From NCBI RefSeq assembly GCF_026616205.1, contig NZ_JANHGR010000001.1:1550001-1614000 (forward strand): a stretch of DNA of 64,000 nucleotides, read 5' to 3'. Positions 26,209 to 35,023 of this stretch are shown piece by piece. The stretch comes from Halolamina litorea. Lineage in GTDB: Archaea > Halobacteriota > Halobacteria > Halobacteriales > Haloferacaceae. The stretch's first letter is position 1. Each line of letters begins with the position of its first letter. The notes below the pieces were generated by a model. The model did not search any database. It was not told where the DNA came from and saw only the letters and a list, made by a program, of their open reading frames with translations. The translations under genes were made by a program, and so were the position numbers.

Positions 26209-26607
26209 TCAGAGGTCGTGGTAGTCCGCCATCGCCTCGCGCCACGCATCGGGCATCGGCCGGGACGACCCGCTCTCGCGGTCGACGACCACCTGCACGC
26301 TCTCTATCTCGGCGGCGAGGTCGCCGTCGGCGGTGTAGATGTCGTAGGTCATCGGGATGCTCGACTCGCCGAGGTGAGGAACGTCGACGACGATCGTCAG
26401 CGGCCCATCGTCGAGTTCGATGGGTCGGCGGTAGTCGATCTCGATGGTCGCGAGCACCGACCCGGTAGAGGAGAGGTCCCGATCGACCACGTCGTCGAAG
26501 TAGTCCACTCGGGCCTGTTCGGCGTAGCTTGCGTAGACGGCGTTGTTGACGTGCCCCATCGCGTCGATGTCGCGGAACCGCACGCCGACGGTCGTCTCGT
26601 ACTCCAT
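26209..26607 (-). CDS. Acyl-CoA thioesterase, 4-hydroxybenzoyl-CoA thioesterase family
   Basis: A 132-residue hotdog-fold enzyme hydrolysing acyl-CoA thioesters. The active-site stretch RDIDAMGHVNNAVYASYAE (residues 12-30) contains the catalytic Asp and the HVNN signature of the YbgC/4HBT group. Length is typical. It lies 43 bases upstream of the TFB-like gene and just after the small HVO_2922-type gene, all on the same strand, so a loose three-gene unit is possible. Confidence 0.88.
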   Translation of the reverse strand: MEYETTVGVRFRDIDAMGHVNNAVYASYAEQARVDYFDDVVDRDLSSTGSVLATIEIDYRRPIELDDGPLTIVVDVPHLGESSIPMTYDIYTADGDLAAEIESVQVVVDRESGSSRPMPDAWREAMADYHDL

Positions 26608-26658
26608 AGCCGGCCGACGGCCGGCCGAGGAAAAGACCCTCCGGTCCGTCAGTCCCGC

Positions 26659-26850
26659 TCAGTCCTGCTGTTCGACCATGGCACCGGCGGCGTTCTTCTG
26701 AACGCTCTCGATCCCTTGGCGGGCCTTCTGCTTGCTCGCGTACCCCTCGCCGCTGTCGGCGATGATGTTGCCGTTGTCGTGTCGGAGCCGCCAGCGCCAC
26801 TGCCCGTTTTTGTCCTCGTACAGTTCGAACGTCGCTTTGGAGTCGGCCAT
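26659..26850 (-). CDS. HVO_2922/DUF1508-type small protein
   Basis: A 63-residue protein of the YegP-like DUF1508 group. The pattern FELYEDKNGQWRWRLRHDNG, then a Gly-Tyr and SKQKARQGIESV helix, is the characteristic beta-hairpin plus helix unit. Haloarchaeal members have one such unit and dimerise to form the full fold. Function is unknown. ATG 26850 gives the standard MADSKATF opening. It is divergent from the large FAD/Fe-S gene with about 95 bases between. Confidence 0.9.
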   Translation of the reverse strand: MADSKATFELYEDKNGQWRWRLRHDNGNIIADSGEGYASKQKARQGIESVQKNAAGAMVEQQD

Positions 26851-26945
26851 CGGGTTGGCAATTTGTCCCACACTACATACCTCTTCCGGCCGTGGCGCTC
26901 GCCGGAGTGGGTGCGTTTTTCCCAGTACCCGTGCAACCCTTCCGC

Positions 26946-29900
26946 ATGGCAGCGGACCCGGACCCGTCGACGGCGGGGGATTTCGACTACCGCGGTGGCG
27001 AGGTCGCTCGCCCCGGGCTGGTCGCGGACCTCGAAGGGTTGGTCGACGGCGACGTACGTTTCGACAGCTACTCCAGACAGCTCTACGCGACCGACGCCTC
27101 GGCCTACGAGGTGACGCCGGTCGGCGTCGTACTCCCGGAATCGACGGCGGATATCGCCGCCGTCGTCGAGTACTGCGCCGATCGGGACATCCCCGTCCTC
27201 CCCCGGGGAGGCGGCACCAGCCTCGCGGGCCAGACGGTCAACGAGGCAGTCGTGTTGGACCTCTCGGCGGAACTGAACACGATCCGGTCGGTCGACCCCG
27301 AGGCGGCGACGGCCACGGCGGGTGCCGGCACCGTCGTCGCGGAACTGAACGCCGCCTGCGAGCCTCACGGGCTGAAGTTCGCGCCCGACCCCGCGTGGCG
27401 CGATAAATCCGTTCTCGGGGGCGCCATCGGCAACAACTCCACCGGCGCGCACTCCCTGAAGTACGGCAAGACCGACGCCTACGTCGAGGAGTGTGAGGCC
27501 GTGCTCGCCGACGGCACCGTCACCCGGCTGGGCGAGGAGCGCGTCGGTGACCTCCGGGAGCGGGCCGACGCCGACGGTGACGCGGAGGCCCGAATCGCCG
27601 CCGGCGTGATCGACGTACTCGACGACCACGCCGAGGAGGTCCGGGAGCGCTACCCCGAACTCAAGCGGAACGTCTCGGGCTACAACCTCGACCTCCTCGT
27701 CGACGAGGCGACCGTCGGCGGCGACCACGCTCCCGGCGACGATGCTGGTCGCGGCGAGGTCCGGGACGACGCCACGGTCAACCTCGCGCGCCTGCTCGCG
27801 GGCAGCGAGGGTACGCTCGCGATCGTCACCGAGGCGACCGTCTCGCTCGAACCGATCCCCGAGACGAAGGCCGTCGCCCTGTTGGCCTACGACGGCCTCG
27901 AAACCGCGATGGAAGACGTGACGGCCGTGCTCGAACACGACCCCGCGGCCGTCGAGGTGATGGACGACACGCTCCTCGACCTCGCTCGGGGCACCCAGGA
28001 GTTCGCCGACGTGGTCGGCCTACTCCCCGAGGGGACCGACTCGGCACTGCTCGTCGAGTTCTACGCCGAGGACGACGACGACGGGCGGCGGAAGGTCGCG
28101 GACCTGCTCGCGGATCGACGGCCCGGGACCGAAACGGCGGTCGAACCGAGCGACGAGCCGCCGAGCACGGGTGGTCCGGCCCGCGCGACCGCCGGGATGG
28201 AGGCCCACGACGAGGAGACCCGGAGCCGCTTCTGGAAGATGCGCAAGGCGGGGATGCCGATCCTGCTCTCCCGCACCAGCGACGAGAAACACCTCTCGTT
28301 CATCGAGGACTGTGCAGTTCCTCCCGAGAAGCTTCCCGAGTACACCCGGCGCTTCCAGCAGGTACTGGAGGACCACGACACGTTCGCCTCCTTCTACGCC
28401 CACGCCGGCCCGGGGGTGCTGCACGTCCGGCCGTTGATCGGTACGAAGACCGACGCCGGCGTCGAGCGCTACGAGTCCATCGCCGACGCCGTCAGCGACA
28501 TCGTCGTCGACCTCGGCGGCAGCGTCTCCGGCGAGCACGGCGACGGCCGCGCCCGCACCCAGTGGAACCGCAAACTGTACGGCCAACAGCTCTGGGCGGC
28601 GTTCCGCGACCTGAAGGGGGCGTTCGACCCGAACTGGCTGCTCAACCCGGGACAGGTCTGTGGCTACGCAGAGGACGAGACCCGGCCCCAGTGGCTCCCC
28701 GAGCGCGCCGACGCCGTCGGGATGACCGAGAACCTCCGGTTCTCCCCGGACTACGAGTTCGACGCCGGCTTCGAGCCGTCGATGCGCTGGGAGAACGAGA
28801 ACGGCTTCCAGGGGATGGCCGAGCTCTGTCACGGCTGTGGTGGCTGCCGCGGCGAGCAGGACACCACCGGCGGCGTGATGTGCCCGACCTACCGCGCCGC
28901 CGACGAGGAGATCCAAGCCACCCGGGGCCGGGCGAACCTCCTTCGGCAGGCGATGAGCGGCGACCTCCCCGAGGAGGAAATCTTCACCGAGGAGTTCGAA
29001 AACGAGGTGCTCGATCTCTGTATCGGCTGCAAGGGCTGCTCGAAGGACTGCCCCAGCGAGGTGGACATGGCGAAGATGAAGACCGAGATCGAGCACGCGC
29101 GCCACGAGCGTGAGGGGGCTGGCATCCGGGAGCGCATCTTCGCCAACGTCGACGCCCTCTCGGCGTGGGGGAGCCGACTCGCTCCGATTTCGAACGCCGC
29201 ATCCAAACTGCCGGGGGCGCGCTGGGCGATGGAGAAAACCGTCGGCATCGCCGCCGACCGCACGCTCCCGACGTTCCACCGCGAGAGCGTCGCCGACTGG
29301 CTCGCCGACCGGGAGCCGGCCGTCCCGGAAGCCGAGGCCGAGCGGAAGGCGCTGCTCCTGCCCGACACGCACACGAACTACAACAACCCCGACGCGGGCA
29401 AAGCGGCGGTCGAAGTGCTCGAAGCCGCTGGCGTCCACGTGCGACTCGCCGAAGGGGCCGGCTCCAGCGGCCGACCGCCGCTCTCGAAGGGGTTCGTCGA
29501 CGAGGCCCGCGAGCGCGCCGAGCGGAACGTCGACGCGCTCGCACCGAAGGTGGAGGACGGCTGGGACGTCGTCGTCGTCGAACCCTCCGACGCCGTGATG
29601 CTCCAGTCGGACTACCACGACCTGCTCGCCGGCGACGGCGTCGAGGCGCTCTCGAACGCCACCTACGGCGTGTTCGAGTACCTCGACGCGTTCCGGCTCG
29701 ACGAGGCCCTCGACGTCGCGGGCGAGGGGTCGCTGGCCTACCACGGCCACTGCCACCAGAAGTCGACGAAGAAGGACCACCACGCGGTCGGGGTACTCCG
29801 GCGGGCCGGCTTCGCGGTCGACCCGCTCGACACCACCTGCTGTGGGATGGCCGGGAGCTTCGGCTACGAGGCCGAACACCGGTCGATGAGCGCCGCGATC

Positions 29901-30053
29901 GGCGAGATGCTCTACGAGCGCGTCGAGGCCGCCGACGCCGACGAAGTGGTCGCACCGGGTGCCTCCTGCCGAACCCAACTCGAAGACCGCCCGGGCGCCG
30001 ACGACGAGCCGCCCCACCCGATCGAGACGCTGGCCGACGCGCTCGTGGGCTGA
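26946..30053 (+). CDS. FAD-binding and Fe-S-binding dehydrogenase (D-lactate/2-hydroxyacid type)
   Basis: A 1035-residue fusion oxidoreductase. Residues 50-260 form a PCMH-type FAD-binding domain (PVLPRGGGTSLAGQ, GGAIGNNSTGAHSLKYGK). A FAD-linked oxidase C-terminal domain runs to about 590, with SGEHGDGRARTQ. Two 4Fe-4S sites follow, starting at Cys628 (CHGCGGC) and Cys692 (CIGCKGCSKDCP). The last third has CCG-type heterodisulfide-reductase-like motifs (GHCHQKS and TTCCGMAGSFGYE). It probably oxidises D-lactate or another 2-hydroxyacid and passes electrons to the membrane chain. The ATG at 26946 is preferred over an upstream start with non-family residues. Confidence 0.9.
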   Translation: MAADPDPSTAGDFDYRGGEVARPGLVADLEGLVDGDVRFDSYSRQLYATDASAYEVTPVGVVLPESTADIAAVVEYCADRDIPVLPRGGGTSLAGQTVNEAVVLDLSAELNTIRSVDPEAATATAGAGTVVAELNAACEPHGLKFAPDPAWRDKSVLGGAIGNNSTGAHSLKYGKTDAYVEECEAVLADGTVTRLGEERVGDLRERADADGDAEARIAAGVIDVLDDHAEEVRERYPELKRNVSGYNLDLLVDEATVGGDHAPGDDAGRGEVRDDATVNLARLLAGSEGTLAIVTEATVSLEPIPETKAVALLAYDGLETAMEDVTAVLEHDPAAVEVMDDTLLDLARGTQEFADVVGLLPEGTDSALLVEFYAEDDDDGRRKVADLLADRRPGTETAVEPSDEPPSTGGPARATAGMEAHDEETRSRFWKMRKAGMPILLSRTSDEKHLSFIEDCAVPPEKLPEYTRRFQQVLEDHDTFASFYAHAGPGVLHVRPLIGTKTDAGVERYESIADAVSDIVVDLGGSVSGEHGDGRARTQWNRKLYGQQLWAAFRDLKGAFDPNWLLNPGQVCGYAEDETRPQWLPERADAVGMTENLRFSPDYEFDAGFEPSMRWENENGFQGMAELCHGCGGCRGEQDTTGGVMCPTYRAADEEIQATRGRANLLRQAMSGDLPEEEIFTEEFENEVLDLCIGCKGCSKDCPSEVDMAKMKTEIEHARHEREGAGIRERIFANVDALSAWGSRLAPISNAASKLPGARWAMEKTVGIAADRTLPTFHRESVADWLADREPAVPEAEAERKALLLPDTHTNYNNPDAGKAAVEVLEAAGVHVRLAEGAGSSGRPPLSKGFVDEARERAERNVDALAPKVEDGWDVVVVEPSDAVMLQSDYHDLLAGDGVEALSNATYGVFEYLDAFRLDEALDVAGEGSLAYHGHCHQKSTKKDHHAVGVLRRAGFAVDPLDTTCCGMAGSFGYEAEHRSMSAAIGEMLYERVEAADADEVVAPGASCRTQLEDRPGADDEPPHPIETLADALVG

Positions 30054-30187
30054 GCTTCAAGTACGAGAGCGCGACCACTCCCGGCGTGACCTGAGCACTG
30101 CGGCGGGGCAGCCGCGGGAGCGTGGCACCTGTCCCGCCGAGGAGTCGCCACCTGTTCGCCAGCGTCGGCGCCGACGCCAGCGACGAC

Positions 30188-31267
30188 TTAGAGGTCGTCC
30201 AGTACGTCCCCGAGCGCCGCCAGTCCCGACTCGATCTCCGCGGGAGCGCGGCCCGCCGAGAGCCGGATCCCCGATGGCTCGTCGAAGAACCGGCCCGGGA
30301 CCACCAGCACGCCCGCCTCCCAAGCAGCCTCGGCGAGGCGGTCGCCGTCGACGCGCTCGTGCTCGATCAGCCCGTACGTGCAGCCGTCGGCGACCTCGCC
30401 GGAGAGGCCGGGCCGCCCGTCGACGAACGAGGCCAGCAGGTCGTGGTTCTCCCGGAGGTGCGCCCGTGAGGCAGCCACGAGGTCGTCGCGGTGGGCGAAG
30501 AAGCGCCGGGCGAGCGCCCGGGTCGGACCCGCGACCGTCGGGACGTGCATCAGCACCTCCCGAGCACGGGAGACGAACGGCTCCGGAGCGACCAGCCAGC
30601 CGATCTGGAGGTCGCCCAGCCCGTGGAACTTCGTGAACGAGCCCGTAGCGACGGTGTCCGGTAGCCCCGCGGCCGTCACGCCACCGAACGCACCGCCGGC
30701 ATCGCCGTCGGTGTACGGCCCGTACACTTCGTCGACGAGGAGGTACGCCCCCGCGTCGGCCGCCACGTCGGCCAGCGTCGATAGCTCTGTGCGGCTCGTG
30801 AGCCGCCCCGTGGGGTTGTGGCGGTTCGTGACCGTGACCATCGCCGTTTCCCCGGAGAGCCCCTGCTGAATCCGGGCCGGCAACAGCGGATAGCCCGACT
30901 CGGCGGGACGCTCGAACCGGGAGACGTCGGCCCCGACGCCTGTGGGGGTGTGGACCAGCGGGTCGTAGCCGGGCTTCTCGACGAGCACCTCCTCGCCCTC
31001 GCTGAGCGACAGCGCCGTCGCGGCCGCGAGGAAGTTCGCGTGGGTCGCACCCGCCGCCACCAGCACTTCCGACTCGTCGACGCCGTACTCGGCGGCTATC
31101 GAGGCTTCGAGCGACGGTGGGTCCTCGGGGTCGTCGAGTCCGACGAGCGTCGGCGGCACGACGGCGCCGTTCGAGCGCTCCGTTCGGAGGTCGCTGGAGC
31201 CGAGGTCGTGGGTGGCGGCCCCGGGACGGCCGTGGATCCACTCCAAGTACGGCATCGGTTCGAACAT
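30188..31267 (-). CDS. PLP-dependent aminotransferase, class I/II
   Basis: A 359-residue fold type I aminotransferase. The PLP-phosphate and ring-binding region includes NRHNPTGRL (Asn-His-Asn-Pro) and VDEVYGPY, and the Schiff-base lysine lies in GSFTKFHGLGDLQIGW. The C-terminal arginine that binds the substrate carboxylate is probably in GIRLSAG. It is somewhat shorter than aspartate aminotransferases (about 380-400). The donor/acceptor pair cannot be told. It lies just downstream of the DUF123 gene on the same strand with 60 bases between, so may be co-transcribed. Confidence 0.9.
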   Translation of the reverse strand: MFEPMPYLEWIHGRPGAATHDLGSSDLRTERSNGAVVPPTLVGLDDPEDPPSLEASIAAEYGVDESEVLVAAGATHANFLAAATALSLSEGEEVLVEKPGYDPLVHTPTGVGADVSRFERPAESGYPLLPARIQQGLSGETAMVTVTNRHNPTGRLTSRTELSTLADVAADAGAYLLVDEVYGPYTDGDAGGAFGGVTAAGLPDTVATGSFTKFHGLGDLQIGWLVAPEPFVSRAREVLMHVPTVAGPTRALARRFFAHRDDLVAASRAHLRENHDLLASFVDGRPGLSGEVADGCTYGLIEHERVDGDRLAEAAWEAGVLVVPGRFFDEPSGIRLSAGRAPAEIESGLAALGDVLDDL

Positions 31268-31327
31268 AGCTCCGAGGTCGGCGCCGGGGGGCTAAGAGCC
31301 ACCGGCTCACCCGACGGCCTGCCGGGA

Positions 31328-31780
31328 TCAGTGACGGTGTGCCTCGCGGGCCCGCTCCCGGGCCGCGTCGACGTCGTCGAACTGCGTTCGATCAGCAGCC
31401 GGACGTAGTCCGGCGACGCCGCCGAAGTGAGCGAGATGCGTCCCACAGTCGCAGTCGGAGGCGCCGAAGCCGGGAACGGGGCCGGCACCGAGTTCCGTCG
31501 CGACTTTGCATTCACAGTCCTCGCCGACGCTCCGGACTACATCGACCAAGTCCACCTCTGTGTGAGCCCCGAAGTAGTCGACGTGCCAGTGGCGAACGTC
31601 GTGCTCGCCCGCGGCGACGCGCCGGTGGCGGTCGATCCGCGAGAAGCCGCCGCTGCCCAGCGCGCTGCCGGTGTAGCAGTAGCCGCCCGCGGGGAACCGG
31701 TGCTCGCCGAGCGCGCCGACCTCGATATCGACGGCCACCGGTAGCGAGAAGACGAGCGTGTATGTGCCGCCCTCGGCCAT
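31328..31780 (-). CDS. DUF123 / GIY-YIG-like nuclease family protein
   Basis: A 150-residue protein of the archaeal DUF123 family, related to GIY-YIG nucleases. The diagnostic segments are PAGGYCYTGSALGSGGFSR, RHWHVDYF, CECKVATEL, and PGFGASDCDCGTHLAHF with several conserved Cys/His. A DNA-processing role is suggested by the fold only. ATG at 31780 lies 74 bases from the divergent helicase gene, which is consistent with shared regulation of DNA repair functions. Confidence 0.88.
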   Translation of the reverse strand: MAEGGTYTLVFSLPVAVDIEVGALGEHRFPAGGYCYTGSALGSGGFSRIDRHRRVAAGEHDVRHWHVDYFGAHTEVDLVDVVRSVGEDCECKVATELGAGPVPGFGASDCDCGTHLAHFGGVAGLRPAADRTQFDDVDAARERAREAHRH

Positions 31781-31854
31781 GCTCCGGGTTCGGTGTCGGC
31801 GCTCAAAAGGGCCGGGACCAGAACCGTCATGGCCCGCGGGCGCGGAGTTCGTCC

Positions 31855-34194
31855 GTGCACGATCCGCTCGACTGGCTCCGCGAGCGCCCTTACTACGCGG
31901 ATCAAGTCGCCGCCCACCGGCGAATCCCCGCTCGGGACCCCGTCTTCGCCGACCTCGATCTCGAACCGCGCTTGGAGAGCGCGCTGGCCGAGCGCGGGAT
32001 CGAGCGACTGTTCGGCCACCAAGCCGACACCATCGAGGCCGTCCGCAGCGGCGACGACGCCGTGATCGCCACCGAGACAGCGAGTGGCAAGAGCCTCGCC
32101 TACACTGTTCCCGCCTTCGAGGACGCGATGGACCACGGCGGCCGAACACTCTATCTCGGGCCGCAGAACGCGCTGATCGCCGACCAACTGGAGACGCTCT
32201 CGGAGTTGGCCCGCGACCTGGGCTTTGGCTCCAGGGTGTCTGTCGCGCAGTACACCGGCCGGCTCTCGAAGTCCGAGAAACGCGACGTGCGGGACCGCCG
32301 CCCGACGGTGCTGCTCTCGAACCCCGATATGGTCCACTACGCACTGCTCCCCCACGCCCACCGGCTCTGGGAGTGGTTCTTCAGGTCGCTCGAAACGGTG
32401 GTCATCGACGAGGTCCACAGCTACCGCGGCGTGTTCGGCTCGCAGGTCGCCCTCCTCCTGCGTCGGCTCAATCGGGTCTGTGAGCGCTACGGCGCGGACC
32501 CGACGTACATCTGCTGTTCGGCGTCGATCGGCAACCCCGTCGAGCACGCCGCGACGGTGACCGGCCGCGATCCCTCGGGCTTCTCGCTCGTCGACGACGA
32601 CACCTCCTCGACGGGGCCACGCGACTGGGTGCTCTGGAACCCCCCGGAGTACGAACAGGAGCGCGGCACCGGCCGCCGCCGATCCAGCCACACCGAGTCG
32701 ATGCGCCTGTTCACCGATCTCGTCGAGGCGGGCCAGCAGACGCTGGTGTTCACCCGGAGCCGTCAGACCGCGGAGCGCTACGCCTCCGAGTCGGCGAAGG
32801 AACTCCGGAGCCGCGGGGCAAACGACCTCGCGAACACGGTCGGCGCGTATCAGGGGTCGCTCACCGACGACCGCCGGCGCGAACTGGAGGAACAGCTCCA
32901 CGACGGCGACCTTCGAGGGGTGTGGAGCACGAACGCACTCGAACTCGGCGTCGACGTGGGTGGGCTGGACGCGGTGATCATCGACGGCTACCCGGGAACG
33001 CGGATGTCGGCGTTCCAGCAGGCCGGGCGCGCCGGCCGGGGCGACGACGCGGCGCTCGTCCTGCTCGTCGCCGGCGAGGACCAATTGGACCAGTACCTGA
33101 TGAGCAACCCCGCCGAGTTCTTCGACGGCGAGCCCGAGGACGCCATCTCGGACCCGGAGAACACCGAGATCATGCCGAACCACGTCGCCTCGGCCGCGGC
33201 AGAGAACTGGCTCTCCCGTGACGACGAGCGGCACTTCGGCGAACCGTTCCCCGACGTGGTCGGCGATCTGGAGGCGTCCGGCGTGCTGGAGCGACGGGAG
33301 ACCGCAGACGGGATCCGCTGGACCCACGACGGCGGCGAGAGCCCCCAGCACAGCATGAACCTCCGGACGATCGACGACCGCGAGATCGACCTCCGGGACG
33401 CGCGCTCGGGGGACGTGATCGCTTCCTTGTCGTTCTCCGACGCACTGCGGGACGCCCACCCCGGCGCGATCTACCACCACCAGGGCCAGCGCTACGAGGT
33501 CGCGGAGTTGGACCTCGACCGCGATACGGCCCGACTCCAGCCGACGTGGGCGGACTACCACACCCGCGTGCTGACCGAGAAGTCCGTGACGGTCCACGAG
33601 GACCTGACGGAGAAGCCGCTGTCGGCGCGGCCGGACACGACGGTCCGGTTCGCGGATATCTCGATGACCGAGCGGATCACCGGCTTCGAGCGCCAGGACG
33701 CCGCCTCGGGCGAGACCCTCGGAACGGAAGCGCTCGATCTGCCCGAAACCACGCTGCGGACGAAGGCGCTCTACTGGACGGTCCCCGAGGACACCGAAGT
33801 CGAGATGCGCGCCATCGGCGCCGAGAACGGCGACCCGGAGTACGGATTCAACGGCGGCATCCACGCCGCCGAACACGGCGTCATCTCGCTGTTCCCGCTC
33901 TACCTGCTCTGTGACCGGGCGGACATCGGCGGGCTCTCGACGCCGTACCACAGCCACACCGATCAGTCGACGATCTTCATCTACGACGGCCATCCGGGCG
34001 GCGTTGGGCTGACCCGGCGGGGCTACGACCGCATCGAGGAACTGATGAGCCGGACGGCCCGCCTCATCGACGACTGCGACTGCGCCGACGGCTGCCCGTC
34101 CTGCGTGCAGTCGCCCCACTGTGGGAACGCGAACGACCCGCTCTCGAAGCCCGAGGCGGTCCACCTGCTGGACGAACTCACCGGCGGGAACTGA
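31855..34194 (+). CDS. DEAD/DEAH-box helicase, MrfA/YprA-like
   Basis: A 779-residue SF2 helicase. ATP-binding motif I TASGKS is at residues 75-80 and motif II is DEVH at 185-188. The second RecA domain contains ALELGVDVGGLDAVI and QQAGRAGRG (motifs V and VI). The C-terminal DUF1998-type region ends with five cysteines at 741, 743, 747, 750 and 756, which form the metal site of MrfA proteins. These act in nucleotide excision of cross-links in bacteria. The start is GTG at 31855 (VHDPLDWLRE); upstream in-frame sequence is Arg-rich and overlaps the divergent DUF123 gene. Confidence 0.92.
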   Translation: MHDPLDWLRERPYYADQVAAHRRIPARDPVFADLDLEPRLESALAERGIERLFGHQADTIEAVRSGDDAVIATETASGKSLAYTVPAFEDAMDHGGRTLYLGPQNALIADQLETLSELARDLGFGSRVSVAQYTGRLSKSEKRDVRDRRPTVLLSNPDMVHYALLPHAHRLWEWFFRSLETVVIDEVHSYRGVFGSQVALLLRRLNRVCERYGADPTYICCSASIGNPVEHAATVTGRDPSGFSLVDDDTSSTGPRDWVLWNPPEYEQERGTGRRRSSHTESMRLFTDLVEAGQQTLVFTRSRQTAERYASESAKELRSRGANDLANTVGAYQGSLTDDRRRELEEQLHDGDLRGVWSTNALELGVDVGGLDAVIIDGYPGTRMSAFQQAGRAGRGDDAALVLLVAGEDQLDQYLMSNPAEFFDGEPEDAISDPENTEIMPNHVASAAAENWLSRDDERHFGEPFPDVVGDLEASGVLERRETADGIRWTHDGGESPQHSMNLRTIDDREIDLRDARSGDVIASLSFSDALRDAHPGAIYHHQGQRYEVAELDLDRDTARLQPTWADYHTRVLTEKSVTVHEDLTEKPLSARPDTTVRFADISMTERITGFERQDAASGETLGTEALDLPETTLRTKALYWTVPEDTEVEMRAIGAENGDPEYGFNGGIHAAEHGVISLFPLYLLCDRADIGGLSTPYHSHTDQSTIFIYDGHPGGVGLTRRGYDRIEELMSRTARLIDDCDCADGCPSCVQSPHCGNANDPLSKPEAVHLLDELTGGN

Positions 34195-34230
34195 GTCGGG
34201 TACTCGCCCCGATCGGCGCGCTTCTGCAAC

Positions 34231-34237
34231 GCTTAAA
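34231..34237 (+). promoter_or_regulatory. TATA-like box of grpE
   Basis: GCTTAAA lies about 25-30 bases before the grpE ATG at 34262, the position expected for a leaderless haloarchaeal transcript. Confidence 0.55.
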
Positions 34238-34261
34238 CCCGCGGCGGCGCTCTCAACGACC

Positions 34262-34885
34262 ATGACCGACGACGCCAACGCGACAGCCGAGGAGCCGACC
34301 GAGGAAGCCACGGCGACGGAGGCCGCCGGCGACGCCGCCGAAGAGGCGGCCACGGCCGACGCCGACGCTGAACCGGCCGCGTCCGAGTCCGCGGACCTCG
34401 TCGAGCGCGTCGCCGCCCACGACGAGGACCTGGCCGCCGAGATCGAGGCCGAGCGCGCCGACTTCGAGGAGCGGATCGACGAACTGGAGAGCAAGCTCAC
34501 GCGCAAACAGGCCGACTTCCAGAACTTCAAGAAGCGCCAGCAGAAGAAACTCGAACAGCAGCAGGCCCGGGCGACCGAGGACCTCGTCGAGCGGCTCCTA
34601 CCCGTCCGGGACAACCTCGCCAGGGCGCTGGAGCAGGACGGCGACGCCGACATCCGCGAGGGCGTCGAGGGCACCCTCCGGGAACTCGACCGCGTGCTCG
34701 AAAACGAGGGCGCCGAGCGGATCGAACCCGAACTGGGCGAGGAGCCCGACCCCGAGCGCCACGAGGTGTTGATGCGCGTCGAGAGCGACCGACCGGCCGG
34801 CACCATCGAGGAACTCTACCGCCCGGGCTACGAACTGGGCGAGAAGGTGATCCGGACCGCGCAGGTCACGGTCAGTCAGGAGTAG
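34262..34885 (+). CDS. grpE: Nucleotide exchange factor GrpE
   Basis: A 207-residue cochaperone that releases ADP from DnaK. An acidic low-complexity N-terminus (about 60 residues) precedes a long coiled coil (EIEAERADFEERIDELESK, then RKQADFQNFKKRQQKK, the family core) and the C-terminal beta wing ending in GTIEELYRPGYELGEKVIR and AQVTVS. Length fits. It is 138 bases upstream of dnaK, each gene with its own TATA-like box. Confidence 0.96.
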   Translation: MTDDANATAEEPTEEATATEAAGDAAEEAATADADAEPAASESADLVERVAAHDEDLAAEIEAERADFEERIDELESKLTRKQADFQNFKKRQQKKLEQQQARATEDLVERLLPVRDNLARALEQDGDADIREGVEGTLRELDRVLENEGAERIEPELGEEPDPERHEVLMRVESDRPAGTIEELYRPGYELGEKVIRTAQVTVSQE

Positions 34886-34932
34886 CGAGCGGTCGGTAGC
34901 CGGTTCGTGTTAAACCCTTCTTCGAGCCCTCG

Positions 34933-34960
34933 CGCCCGCTGGTGGAACCGCAAGCGGGCG
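34933..34960 (+). repeat. Inverted repeat between grpE and dnaK
   Basis: Arms CGCCCGCT and AGCGGGCG (8 bp each, perfect) enclose a 12-base loop. It lies after grpE and about 30 bases before the dnaK TATA-like box, so it could be a grpE terminator hairpin, or a regulator site for heat induction of dnaK. Confidence 0.6.
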
Positions 34961-34989
34961 TAGGGGCGGTCTGCGGTCGTGAAAGCAAC

Positions 34990-34997
34990 CTTTAACC
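34990..34997 (+). promoter_or_regulatory. dnaK: TATA-like box and BRE of dnaK
   Basis: CTTTAACC lies about 30 bases before the dnaK ATG (35024) and is preceded by the purine-rich GAAAGCAA, which fits a BRE. The resulting transcript would have a leader of only a few bases. Confidence 0.6.
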
Positions 34998-35023
34998 GAT
35001 TCAGCCCGGAACATACGACCAAG

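Noticed and set aside
28020-30017. Reverse-strand frame of about 665 codons opposite the FAD/Fe-S dehydrogenase
   Set aside because: Shadow of the real gene, which has cofactor motifs throughout; the mirror translation is Val/Arg/Gly-rich without any domain.
31537-34806. Reverse-strand open frame of over 1000 codons opposite the MrfA-like helicase and grpE
   Set aside because: It is a mirror frame of high-GC genes: rich in Arg/Val/Pro, not acidic, matches no family, and overlaps two clear genes completely.
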